Assembly: GCA_907163375.1 (NCBI GenBank)
Contig: CAJQUW010014752.1
Location: 1 to 64,000, forward strand
Direction of reading: 5' to 3'
From: Prostheceraeus crozeri
Taxonomy: Eukaryota > Platyhelminthes > Polycladida > Euryleptidae
Length of the DNA: 64,000 bases
Part shown: piece by piece, positions 11,851 through 22,874 of the stretch
How the letters are laid out: the number at the start of each line of letters is the position of its first letter
Position numbering within the stretch: position 1 is the stretch's first letter
Translations under genes and position numbers: made by a program
The notes under the pieces: model-generated
The model's database searches: none
What the model saw: the letters and a program-made list of their open reading frames with translations, nothing else
Told to the model about the DNA's origin: nothing

Positions 11851-13779
11851 ATGGTTCGTCATGCAAGCCTCGCACGCCAGCGCTTAATATTTCACTTTTG
11901 TGAAACATGTAAGCAGCCGGTGAGACATGCCAGTAAGAGTGGTCACAAAGAGTGTACTTTTAAGGAGGGCTGCACCTACGTATATTGCCTCACCTGTCGG
12001 TCCTACGTGCGAAGCACGGAAATGGCAAATGACGACAAGTCTAAGGCTTTCATCAGCAGACACGCATCCTGCGCGCAGGAAAACGGCAGAGGTGGACGCA
12101 ATTTAACCTCAAAGGATGAAAAAAGTAAATTGGCAAGGCTTTTCGCGAAGGAGGATAGGGCTGCAGAGGGAGTACTCAGCCAATGTTCCGAACCAGCAAA
12201 ACCTCCCACAAAAAGAAAGCAAAAGTTCAAATCAAGAGCATTCATTGATAGTGACTCTTCATCAAGCGATCTAGAGGTGAGTGCCGATAACTTTACAAGT
12301 TAAATTTAAAATAAAAATGATTGATGTTAAGAACATTTGTTTCGTTATGTATGAAGTAAATTTAACTTTTCAAAAACATTTCAGTGTGAGAGGCCTCCAG
12401 CGAAGAAGAAGACAAAGGTTGTCAAACAGTTGCCTCAAATAAAAAATGTAAGACATGTTGATAAAAATTAATCACCCTCAATGTATAATAATGCGTTAAT
12501 TCTCTTTGCAGCTGTTCAAAATTCTACCACCGGTTCCCAAGCTGAGTGCGGTAGAAGAGTCAAGTACTCCACGTCCCGTAAGTACAGTTGTTATAGTCGT
12601 TTTCATAAGTCCCTCTCGTCACTTGTTAATGTATCATACATCATCCATTTGCTCAGTTAACATTCTATCTTTTTCTACCGCTTCAGGTAATGCGATCCCT
12701 ATCCCTGAAAAAATCCAGAGCTGCTAGCATCACCTCAACTCCGGCTACAACCACATCAGTTGAGGACAATGAAGAGCGTCCGTACTCGATACGGGAGTCC
12801 TCATCGGAGTCCTCATCGGAGTCCTCATCGGAGTCTTCATCGGATGAGACGTCTACTACGTCATCGGCGACATCATCTCCTGATGAGGATGACACAAGAC
12901 GCTCTCTTGTAAGTATCGAAATTAACGATAACTACATAACATAATTATTAACTAAATCTCATGATTTCTCTTGTTAAATGTGGTTCAAAATTATAGCAGT
13001 GTTATCTATTTTCAGAACAATTCGTTTCGGGACAATCCGTCAAGTGTCACTCCTGAGGTATGATTTTTATAAATTTTGTTAGATCTATATTGCTCTATCC
13101 TCATTATAAGGACATATAGATAGTAAACAATTATTTCTTCTCATTTCAGCATGTGATTGATTTCGCATCTCAAGAGATATCCTTCTCGCGGATCCGGGCG
13201 TCGCCAAATTGTAGCGCTCGGCTTCCTTTTACGCCGATCCTCGAACATCGAGGAGTTCTCACACCACCACGAGCTCCTACTACGTCACCTGTTCCTGCTC
13301 CCGCTCCGATCCTTTCTTCTAATCCTGCTTCTGCTCCTGCTCCCGCTCCAGTCCCTTTTCCTGATCCTGCTCCTACTCCCGATCCGGTCCCTGTTCCTGC
13401 TCCCGCTCCATTACCTCTACGGGAATATAATGTGGACCTTGACGAAACGTTAGAAGGTGATGAGCGACTGGAGGAGAAACTCAAGTTGTGCCAGCAACGA
13501 CTTCGGATGGCTGAACAGCGGGAGAGCAAGCTCAGGGAGGAGAATAGGGGTTTGGTTGTGTCTGTTCGCAATTTGACACAGTCAAACTTGCTATTGTCCT
13601 CTTCTGTAGCCCGAGGCAATCGGCAATTCGAACGTGAGACACTCATGCACATCGTATATCGTGAAGGTCTCATTTCACGAGTTAGACTGACTCGGATGGA
13701 GGAAACGTCCGACTGTTGCGAGCAGTGGCAGCATGTGAAACTCTCACACAGTGACATGATAAAGTGTCAAAAGTTGTAA
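11851..13779 (+). CDS. Six-exon Cys-rich / coiled-coil protein in Polinton 1
   Basis: Coding exons are 11851-12276, 12385-12447, 12512-12577, 12687-12908, 13016-13057 and 13150-13779. Every boundary is GT-AG and every exon length is a multiple of three, so all introns are phase 0 and any exon could be skipped without changing frame. The predicted product is about 482 residues. The N-terminal ~75 residues are Cys/His-rich (CETCKQPVRH, YCLTCRSYV), a possible zinc module. A basic, Ser-rich middle follows (exon 4 has four ESSS repeats before an acidic run), then a Pro/Ala repeat, then a coiled coil (LEEKLKLCQQRLRMAEQRE) and a helical C-terminus. No family recognised. It could be an element gene or captured host DNA. 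It looks whole. Confidence 0.7.
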
Positions 13780-13867
13780 TTTCTTTTACTTTGACTTTTT
13801 AACTTAATGGAAAAAGAATTTGATACAAGTCCTGTCTTCTTATTTCATCGTAGATTGGAACAAATGT

Positions 13868-13914
13868 CATTGGCTAGTAATCGTTGTGACGTCATAGGAT
13901 GATAAAAATATATA
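13868..13914 (+). promoter_or_regulatory. CCAAT / CRE / TATA promoter before polymerase gene
   Basis: An inverted CCAAT box (CATTGGCT, 13868-13875), a perfect ATF/CREB site TGACGTCA (13887-13894) and a TATA element (AAAAATATATAG, 13903-13914) stand in order and with normal spacing, about 40 bp before the first ATG at 13951. Confidence 0.65.
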
Positions 13915-13950
13915 GTCTGCAAAATTATAATCCTCACCAGTTTAATAAAC

Positions 13951-16900
13951 ATGGTTGTCTGTTCTAAATGTGGAAAAACGTTTACTCTTAATGGTAATTT
14001 GCAACGCCATGAAAAGTTTTGTAAGTTAGGAAAAACTTATCAGTGTAGGAAGTGTCCATATGAAACGAAACGACAGGATAATCTAAAGCGACGCAATCTA
14101 GTCTGTGATAAGTAACCAAGTAATTGTAATTTAAATTCAAATCCTCGATGTATCTCAGCTAATGATAGTGAAATACCCGAATCTAGTACTGCTGAATCAA
14201 CGTCTAGACATGTACCAATCAGCGCTTCAAATAATAGTTTGATCTTTATGCAATGCTGCTCCCGCTGTGGTAAAACGTATAATTCTATAAGCAAATTCCG
14301 TCAGCATATGAATATGCATAATACAAATAGTGAGATGAATATTCAAAATAATCATGGAACTGTAAGTCTCAGCGAAAGCGCGCTCAACGGTCATGCTCGT
14401 GTATACGACATCACACCATCAGCACACACAGTAGATATAACTTACTTTTTATTAAGTATGCGATCTATATTAGAGAACTTAGTGACAAACCTTCTAGAAA
14501 ATTTTCAACTACGTGGTCGTCTGGTAGCACAAATTCGTTATGTGCGATCAAATCCTCAGGAAGATGGAACGTTTCTCGCACACTTTACTTCATCATCCAC
14601 AAACTATATTTATGACTATGATACATGGTTCCAAGATAACTTGAATAGTCTCTCAAGTCATATTGAAGCTTTTGCAAATAAGGGTAGCAATTGGGTTATA
14701 GATGAAATACTAAATATAGAATTCAATGTTATTACTAGTCCATTACTTTCTGGTGGAGAAGTATTTAATCTACCAAAGAGTCTGAAAGATTCGAAGGCTG
14801 TAATTAATGTACATTCAAATGCAAATGACTGTTTCTTGTATTCAGTTCTATCAATGCTACATTACAATGATGTATCATATTCTAGGAATGAGATAAAATC
14901 ATATAGTAAATGGACATCTGAACTAAATATGAATGACATCTCTACACCCGTATCAATTAAAGATATTCCTAAGTTTGAGAAAAATAATGACATTAAAATC
15001 AACATTCACCTTTACGAAAAAGGACTAAAAGGTGTTCGATATAGCAGCATCTTTATTGGTAAACAAACTGTGAATATACTACTAATTATAAACAATGAAC
15101 GTGCACACTATTGTGGAATCAGAAAACTATCAAGATTATATAGAAAAATAAATAGAAGATATAAACATTTCTGCGATCGATGTACCCAATCGTTTACATA
15201 TAAGACAACTTTGGAGCGACATTATCAATTTTGTGTTCGTGGAAAGGCACAAATAGAAAGAATGCCTAAACAACTAGAGGTAAGCACAAGTAGCATGGAA
15301 TATCAATTAAGTCCTCCTTTAGTTGTTTATGCAGATATAGAGTGCTACATCGATAATAAAGTACACAAACCGGCAGCAGTTAGTGTTTATCATGTTTGGC
15401 ATAAAGCTCTCCAGTCCAGATTTGAAAACAAATATTATGTCTTCAAAGGAGAGAATTGTATTATGGACTTCTTGGATCACCTAGAAAATATAGCTCAAAA
15501 CTTATATGATAATCAGCGTGCAATAAGCCGGCAACCAATGTCTCTTTCTTCTGATGAAGAAGAAAAACATAAAAATGTAAAAAATTGTAATAAATGTAAA
15601 GCTGTATTTAGTGATGATTGCATAAAAATAAGAGATCACGACCATTTAACAGGAAGATATAGGCAAACAATATGCAGCAAATGCAATCTTCGATTAAAAC
15701 TAAATAGGCGGGAACTACCCATCTTCTTCCATAATTTTACGAATTATGATAGTCATATCGTTTGCTATAAAGCAATTGGAAAGAAGAAGTCATGGAAATA
15801 GGAAGTAGTAGCAGCAACAGCTGAAAAGTATATAACTCTATCCGCCAGCGTCCCTGTGAACGAATACAAAGGAAAAACAATCTACTTCAAGTTAAAATTC
15901 TTAGATTCTTATCAATTTTTAAGTGCATCATTGAGTGAGTTAGCAAGAGGATTGCAAGTTTATGAACATGTAGAAAAACTAAGAAATGAATTTCCCCTGT
16001 TAACAGATGATATTCTTTATCAAAAGGGTGTGTTTCCCTACTGTTATTTCAAAAGTCTAAATACATTGTCAGAAAAATGTCTACCACCACAATGTGAATT
16101 TTATAATGATCTCACTCGTGAACATTGTTCAGATGAAGAATATAAGCACGCTAGTAATGCGTGGTTTGCTTTCAATTGTAACAATTTTGGTGATTACATG
16201 CTTGCATATTTGAAACTGGATGTATTATTACTGACAGATATTTTTGAAGTTTTTATTTCACTAAGTCAAAGTGAAGATGAAGTAGATCCTGTCCATTTCG
16301 TTAGCCTTCCACATCTTAGCTTTACTTCAGCTTTAAATTTGACATCTAATGATCCTCCACACTACATACAAGATGAAAGTATGTATAATCTCTTCGAAAG
16401 GGAAATAAGGGGTGGAATGACTTTTACGAACATTCACAGAGTACGTGCACGCATTTCGGAATTACAAAATAATACAAATGAAAGTCGTCACTTATCTTAC
16501 ATTGATGTCAATAACCTTTACGGTTCTTCGCTCAGTAAGAGTCTACCACATTCAAATTTTAAATGGTTGAGTGATAGTGAAGTAAGCTATTTTCTAAACG
16601 AAGAAAATATACAAGCTATCGATGATGATGGTGAAATTGGCTATATTTTTGATTTGAACTTGGAATATCCTGCAAACATACATGATGACACTGCCGATTT
16701 CCCATTAGCGCCAGAGATGCAGACCGTAGAGCAAAATATGTTCTCAACTTATATGAAGGATTTACATAGGAAAATAAGACCAGACACTAAATTCAGTTCA
16801 ACTAAAAAACTCTTGCTTCATCAATTCAATAGGGAAAATTATGTTGTACACTATTCAATATTAAAATTTTATTTATCCATGGGTATGAAAATCACAGAAA

Positions 16901-17850
16901 TTCACAACGGTATAAAGTTCACACAAAAGCCATGGTTGAGAACGTACATTGATATGAATTCACAAAAGAGAGCTCAATCAAGTACCAACTTTGAAAAGTC
17001 ATTTTATAAGTTGAAAAATAATTCTTTATATGGTAAAACAATGGAAAATGTAAGACGAAGGAGAAAATTCAAATTAGTAAACAGCGTGGAACAATGTCGA
17101 AAATTATCAAATCAGCCTCTCTATGTACAGCATAAGATATTTGATGAAGATCTAGTTGGTATGGAAATGTATAAACCTTCAATAATGTTGAATAAATTGA
17201 TTTATGTTGGTCAGGCGGTACTTGACTATAGCAAATTGGAAATGTACCAGTTATACTACAATGATTTGAAAAGATGTCCACTGATAAATAGAACGCGGCT
17301 TTGTGGAGGTGATACCGATAGTTTTTTCCTATGTTTGTACACCTCACCATCTGTCAGCTTGGAGGATGTACTGCTATATTTTGGTGAAAAATTTGACTCT
17401 TCAAACTATGACAGTCATCACCGACTATACTCAGTAACAAACAGAGCCAGATTAGGTTGTTTTAAGGATGAGTGTGCGGGAAAGTTGCTTGAGGAAATGA
17501 TCTTGCTAAAACCAAAACTGTATTCAATGAAATATCTAGATTCAACTTGTGATAGCATAAAGCGGGCAAAAGGAGTGCAGAGAGCTGCAGTTAAAAAATT
17601 ACAACATATTGATTATAGGACTGTGTACTACAGTGAGAAAGATACAAATGAGGAAATGACAATTATAAATTCAACAAATCACGTAGTCACTACAAAATCA
17701 TTTAGAAAGCGAGGACTTTCACTTTGGGAGGATAAGCGCTGTTGGTTAAATAAAAATCTATCTCTACCATATGGACACTATAGTTTAGGTCTTCCCCCAC
17801 CTTCAAAGAGAAGGAGATGCCTTCCTGCTACAGGTGACGTAGAAGTTTAA
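13951..17850 (+). pseudogene. Protein-primed family B DNA polymerase region (pPolB), Polinton 1
   Basis: Replicates the element by protein priming. The region starts with C2H2-type zinc fingers (CSKCGKTF, CSRCGKTYN), then an N-terminal domain typical of Polinton polymerases, another zinc knuckle, and the exonuclease/polymerase core. Visible motifs are Exo I YADIECYID, Exo II HNFTNYDSH, Exo III YLKLDVLLLTD, polymerase A DVNNLYGSS, B KNNSLYGKTM and C GGDTDSFF. The C-terminal part has the RAKGVQ thumb motif. Length fits the usual 1,100-1,300 residues. The region is broken (about two breaks). It is closest in layout to the whole gene at 57-61 kb, though clearly diverged from it. Confidence 0.9.
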
Positions 17851-18028
17851 GAAATTTAACAAAGTAAACTAACCAATCACTACATTTCTGCGTAGTCATG
17901 CTTAATAATATATAGGTAGATTAAATATAAAATGAAATTTCTACATCTTTCCGATGTGTAGAAATAATTACTAAAACATAGGTAGTCCTACTATGAATTG
18001 AAGACGTGGCACTCACCATCATTCCGAT

Positions 18029-19022
18029 ATGTTGAGATGTAAAATAGCAAGCTTTATGCAAACAAATAAATTTAGGTTTATATTTGAAAACATGCCTCAT
18101 TACATTAGAACATGGAAATTAAATGACTCACAAAGCATTCACATAACAAATTCTAAGAAAGTAGTCTTTCGTCACTTAATAACAAATAGTGGTGGAAAAC
18201 ATCGTGGCGTTTGCATTAGCCTTGACGCATTATCTTCACTGAAAGACTTTGCTGATCTGATTGACAACCATAAGACACGGATGAAGATTCCCCTCGATCA
18301 AAAGGTTTGGATAAAGTGTGACTCTACCGTCAAGCTATACGTCTGTTCACCAAAGAGAGAAGATATTGACTATCGATTTTTCCGTTTCAGTGACGTCACA
18401 TGGAGAAACTTTACAAAAGAGATACTACCACATATGATTTCATTTATTAAGGATGGAGGACATCAAGCGGATGGAAGTCGTGAATCGCATGTTAACTACA
18501 AAAGTAAACTCAAAACCCAATCTTCAAGAAATCGAGCGGAACATTCCCAATCGAAAGCAATGGTTATTAATAAAACACAAGATGAAGCCGACAACGAATC
18601 TACATCTGGGAAGACCCTCAATGTTAACATGGAGGATACAGAGGAAGGATAAATATGTGACTATCCTATTCTTTCCAAATGGAACAATCCAGTGTGTTGG
18701 TGGCTTCACTGATGGTGATCTACCATATCTACATTCTACGTTGGAAAATTTACTTAGTGACTCATTATCTGAATGGGAAGTGAAGACAATGACTGTGTTA
18801 TGTGAATTGAACTATCATTATGACTTTCGTAAAGTCACATCATCAAATAATCTCACTTATGAAGTGGAACTATTTCCAGCAGCACAGATGACTAACTGGC
18901 ACGCATATCATGTTCATGTATTCCATAATGGAAAGATTGTGATAACCGGCATTAAAGACATAAATGATGTTCCTCCCATCCTATGTGATTTGAGAAAAAT
19001 ATTTGTGAAATCTACATTGTAG
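18029..19022 (+). pseudogene. PC4-like plus TATA-binding-protein-like region, Polinton 1
   Basis: The N-terminal part has two segments resembling the PC4/p15 ssDNA-binding fold (strand residues then GVCISLDALSSLKDF; later FFRFSDVTWRNFTKEIL). The C-terminal part resembles TATA-binding protein: LFFPNGTIQCVGG and HVFHNGKIVITG match the two repeat stirrups (LIFSSGKMVCTG and LIFVSGKVVLTG in TBP), and YEVELFPAAQM matches the hallmark YEPELFPGLI. Three Phe at positions used by TBP to kink DNA are visible. It follows the polymerase gene and converges with the protease gene, as in Polinton 2. It looks broken (about one break). Similarity was judged by eye from memory of TBP; function is inferred. Confidence 0.7.
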
Positions 19023-19159
19023 CTATGTACATGTAAATATTTAGAAAAGAACTGTATATTTGTAAATACATATTGAAATGTAAACATGTTTTGCTTTCCC
19101 TCTAAACCCAACGATTTGGAACATAAAACAAGGATATTTACATATAAAATAAAACTTTA

Positions 19160-19621
19160 TTACAAAACAGTTTCAATATACTTTGTAAGAATTACATCAT
19201 TTTTATAGCAGTCTTTCGAAAAAAGTTGTAAAACACTTTTACAGTTATTTTTCAATGGTCTCTCGTTGATGAAATATAGCACATAACCGCCGCACATGAG
19301 AGATGCATTGCTTTGAAGTGGAAACGATGTAACTTTCTTAATCGTCCAGGAGAACCTATTCATCCATAATGCAATGTCATGTAAGCGAGGTAGATTAAGA
19401 GAGTCAAAATATTCAGCCACTTTATAGCGATTGATGTACACTGCAACCCAATGTTTACCAGGAAGATTGTTGCTGTCCGTATTGATGATAAGCGAACAAG
19501 GATAGAAAGGAATTGAATTAGGTAAATTATCTCTAGAAAAGACATCAAGAAATATTGACTTGGAGTAGGGATGAGCATTTCCCATTTTCCTCAAGATTTG
19601 TATGTTGCTTAAGTTACTCAT
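19160..19621 (-). CDS. Adenain-like cysteine protease, Polinton 1
   Basis: 153 residues. Polinton/adenovirus maturation protease, expected to cut capsid precursors. The catalytic set is visible in order: His in PGKHWVAVYI, acidic partner in AEYFDSLN, oxyanion Gln in FPLQSN and nucleophile Cys in LMCGGYVLYF. The size is slightly below adenain (about 200). The start overlaps the end of the capsid gene by four bases, the same tight junction as in Polinton 2, which suggests coupled expression. It looks whole. Confidence 0.85.
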   Translation of the reverse strand: MSNLSNIQILRKMGNAHPYSKSIFLDVFSRDNLPNSIPFYPCSLIINTDSNNLPGKHWVAVYINRYKVAEYFDSLNLPRLHDIALWMNRFSWTIKKVTSFPLQSNASLMCGGYVLYFINERPLKNNCKSVLQLFSKDCYKNDVILTKYIETVL

Positions 19622-20176
19622 CTCTTATAGCTGACAGTTACGTCTCGCATTCTCGTTATTTCAACTTTGCTATCATAGATAGCATAAATGAGGCAAGTAA
19701 TTGTTTTCTTCAAAGGTGACTCAAATGACACCTCTAGTCCTAGATTACCAGGCTTTGTAACTCCTACGCTTTCACCGCCTAGATCTGCATCTGCTGTGAG
19801 ATTGTATATAATGAAGAAGTAACCATTTTTATACATATCCATTGTAATTCCATTTGAATCATCTGTGTTAAACATGCTCAGTGCAGTGAAAGTAGAACCA
19901 TATTCACGTGCAAATTTACCCTCTTTAAAATTAGGCTCATAAGCTTTGCAAGCAACAAATTTTCCATCCTGATAGAGTGCTAGTTTACTAACGTTAAAGT
20001 GTTGGAAATTAAATGGATTCTTTTCAAAAGCACCAATAAATGACTCATTTTCCACAAATGTGATATACACCGCCTTCGGCATCGCAGTGGGAAAAACATT
20101 TGGGTAGGCATGAGAGGATGATCCCGCACCAATTGTGAAGTTTGTTAACACACTGTGATTAACTGGATATACCATA

Positions 20177-21601
20177 GTGGCCAAAATATTAGCCCACCCT
20201 TAGATTTACCTAAAGTATAAAGCGATACGATTAAGCGTCTTCTGTCGTGTTCTTTTCATTTGAATACGATATGTATGATTTCATAAATGAGTCATTAATG
20301 ATGGTCTGATGCAGTGAAATCTGTTTACTTCGATTTGACGTGATCACAGATTTGAATTTCGAATTTTTGAATCAGAATGGAAATGATTCAGAATTCCACT
20401 TTTCGTTCATTTCTTCGCATTATGGGTTGCAAGAAAGACATCACAGACTTTTGTCGAGGACAGATAAGTGCATATGCCAAAATGAATCTATCTCATGCTG
20501 ACATTGCACGTCGATTAAAGATTTCACGGCGATCTGTGAAGAGACACCTGGATCGAGAATCATTGGGGCTACCGGTAACCAACAATCGCTATCTTTCCGG
20601 CAGGAAGAGGTGTACGACCGATAGAGAGGACAGATTCATCAAGTCTCTTGTTACCAAAGACCCTACAAAGCCATCTGCAAACATCGCTCACGCTGCATCA
20701 GAACTTAACATCTCCGTGAGTGATCGCACTATCCGTCGTAGATTAACAGATGATTTCAATCTACCAGCAAGGAGACCTTCAAAGAAACCGTTATTAACAG
20801 AGAAACAGAGACTGGCTCGAATCAAGTTCTGTAATCTTCACAAGGATAAATCGCCGGACTGGTGGGAGAATGTGATGTTCACTGATGAATCTACATTTCA
20901 ACAAGTTCGAAGCTGCGGATATAACTACATTCGAAGACCACCGAACCGAAGGTACGATCCGAAATTTACGATCAAAACCGTGAAACATCCTCCGTCAATC
21001 ATGTGTTGGGGCGCCATTACTGCCAAAGGTCGGGCTGGGGTTGCATTCCTGGAGAAAGGGAAACGACTAAATTCTCAAGGTTATATCGAAATTCTCGATG
21101 AGAAAGTGAAATTGCACATGAATATCCATGGAGTGACTTACTTTAAACAAGACTCCGCACCCTGTCACGTATCAAAAGTGACTAAAAGGTGGTTCGTCGA
21201 TAATCAAGTTCAACTACTGGAAAACTGGCCGGCGAATTCCCCGGATCTCAATGTCATCGAGAATTGCTGGTCTGTAATGAAGTCAAAAGTCACTCTTCAT
21301 TGTCCTTCTTCCGAAAGTGATCTTCTTCGGATTTTGAAATCTGTTTGGATCTCCGAAATATCTCCGGAATACTGTCGGCGATTGGTAAGATCCATGCCAT
21401 CGCGCATCCAAGCTGTCCTTGATAACAGAGGTTATCCTACCAAATATTGATTCTAGTGATCTTCTTACATCATGTTTCTATGAAATAGATTGTTTTCGAA
21501 TTCAATAAATGATAGTGATGGATATTTTTTGAGTTTTAGTTCCAAATGAGACGGAAACCAAAAACATGATATTTCAGTGGGTGGGCTAATATTTTGGCCA
21601 C
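20177..21601 (+). mobile_element. Tc1/mariner element inserted in the Polinton capsid gene
   Basis: Perfect inverted ends GTGGCCAAAATATTAGCCCACCC, flanked by TA at 20175-20176 and 21602-21603. The flanks read ATACCATA and TATGGTAT, so the target was the palindrome ATACCATATGGTAT, which suits Tc1 preference. It is 1,425 bp long with one intact transposase gene, so the insertion is probably recent and certainly younger than the Polinton. Confidence 0.95.
20422..21450 (+). CDS. Tc1-like transposase, intact (DD35E)
   Basis: 342 residues from the ATG beginning MGCKKDITDFCRG; in-frame Met codons lie 45 bases and 39 bases upstream, but this start matches the usual beginning of Tc1 proteins. Domains: N-terminal helix-turn-helix (HADIARRLKISRRSVKRH), GRKR linker, second HTH with DRTIRRRL, then the catalytic domain with Asp in MFTDESTF, Asp in YFKQDSAPCH, and Glu in WPANSPDLNVIENCW. 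I count 35 residues between the last Asp and Glu, so DD35E rather than the classic DD34E; a DD35E group (Traveler) has been described within Tc1/mariner. No stops or frameshifts, so it could be active. Confidence 0.93.
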   Translation: MGCKKDITDFCRGQISAYAKMNLSHADIARRLKISRRSVKRHLDRESLGLPVTNNRYLSGRKRCTTDREDRFIKSLVTKDPTKPSANIAHAASELNISVSDRTIRRRLTDDFNLPARRPSKKPLLTEKQRLARIKFCNLHKDKSPDWWENVMFTDESTFQQVRSCGYNYIRRPPNRRYDPKFTIKTVKHPPSIMCWGAITAKGRAGVAFLEKGKRLNSQGYIEILDEKVKLHMNIHGVTYFKQDSAPCHVSKVTKRWFVDNQVQLLENWPANSPDLNVIENCWSVMKSKVTLHCPSSESDLLRILKSVWISEISPEYCRRLVRSMPSRIQAVLDNRGYPTKY

Positions 21602-22348
21602 TATGGTATTGCATTGCTTTTCCTCAATCCTGTCGCATGCTCGTTGATGACTGACGGGTTCATTGTTACTCTCCTTACATTGAGCACGGCACTACTTATG
21701 TTGATTTGATAGTTTGTAGCTCCAAAGGCCATTAACGCGAACTCAGGATTTGCACGAATAAATTTTATTTGCATTTTAACCTGTGATAGTAGATATCTAG
21801 ATTGACGAAGGAAATCAAGATAGACAGGTCCTTTCAAGTATAATTCCTTTGAATCTGCTGTCAATTCCATTCGTTTTTTTAAACCTCCATTTGAAACCTC
21901 ATCAAATTTCCCTTGTTGATCATCATACCAGCCGGCAACTTCCAAGTGTGACTGTTTAGCTTGCTTCTGAAATTGCGTCATTGTATTTATGTATGCTCCA
22001 TAGGGATATGGTCGATCCCCTCCTTCAATCTGTTTGTCATTCAATATTAAATACACATCTGAGAATAGACTGGCAATAGGAAGATTTGTCAATCCCACTT
22101 TATCCTTAGTTGAATCAATATTGGTACCATCAGTCTTCTTAATTTGTATACACAATTCTAAATCAATGGATTGACAGTCAATATAATCTTGTGGATTAGC
22201 AGGTATATCAAACTGAATAGGCTGTTGGTTACCATCGATATTTGTTGTGGGGACTATATCAACAATAGTTGAGGAAATAATGTCAGTTTGATGAGGGGGT
22301 GAATCAAAGAAACACAAAGCCGAATTGATACTCTGCATCGTATTAGCT

Positions 22349-22831
22349 TTACAAATATGTTGTCTTCCTTCGTTTTGACTTGTTTCCAGTCGCTGTGGAA
22401 TTTCGTTTGCGCTTTCTTGCTTTCACACGACGTCTTGATTTAGAACGTGCTGCTCTGGTGGGCTTTTTACTTCTCCTACGCCTTTGCTTAGTAACTCGAC
22501 CCGATCCAACTTGTCTTGACTTCCTACGTTTCTTCCGAACTGTACGCCTCGTCTTTGTTAAATCATCTAATGCGTCTATGACAGATTGCTGTGCACGCAA
22601 TTTCATGGATTCACCGATATTCTCCCCTTGAAGTGCATCAGCTGCAACATTTGCACCAAAGTCTAAAGCTCTGTTTCCAACCCGTTTCATGAATGGTACG
22701 CCATACTTTTTGAGTGTTGGGAGAACCATACGTCTTAGTGCACCGAATATGCCTCCTCCAACTTGTCGTCTACCTCCAGTAAACACGGGATAGCCGCTCT
22801 GATAGGATGGACCACTGTAAATGCCTGACAT
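22349..22831 (-). CDS. Basic core / pX-pVI-like protein, Polinton 1
   Basis: 160 residues. The N-terminal half is Gly-rich with YxSGxPVFTGGRRQVGGGIFG, then an amphipathic stretch. The C-terminal half is extremely Arg/Lys-rich (RKKRRKSRQVGSG, KRRRRSKKPTRAARSKSRR). It sits directly before the capsid gene, as does the 151-residue homologue in Polinton 2. Adenovirus-like elements encode small basic virion proteins that bind DNA or the inner capsid face; that role is inferred. It looks whole. Confidence 0.75.
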   Translation of the reverse strand: MSGIYSGPSYQSGYPVFTGGRRQVGGGIFGALRRMVLPTLKKYGVPFMKRVGNRALDFGANVAADALQGENIGESMKLRAQQSVIDALDDLTKTRRTVRKKRRKSRQVGSGRVTKQRRRRSKKPTRAARSKSRRRVKARKRKRNSTATGNKSKRRKTTYL

Positions 22832-22874
22832 TATGTCCTGTAGATAATTATAGATCCCACAATAGCGTAAAGCC

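Larger units (their letters stand above)
19618..22338 (-). pseudogene. Major capsid protein (double jelly-roll), interrupted by a transposon
   Basis: The two flanking parts match the N- and C-terminal parts of the 425-residue capsid protein of Polinton 2 (for example DYIDCQSIDLEL, VGLTNLPIASLFSDV, KNPFNFQHFNVS, FNTDDSNGITM). The family is the Polinton hexon-like protein, known in animal genomes under the name F54H12.2-like. A Tc1-like element of 1,425 bp (20177-21601) lies inside. Assignment as the major capsid rests on family knowledge, gene position before the protease, and length; a minor capsid role cannot be fully excluded. Confidence 0.8.

Noticed and set aside
12690-12944. Separate small Ser/Glu-rich gene
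   Set aside because: It is exon 4 of the six-exon gene; the borders and phase agree with its neighbours.
13170-13757. 195-residue minus-strand frame with Gly-Ala repeats
   Set aside because: It is the shadow of the Pro/Ala repeat in exon 6 of the plus-strand gene.
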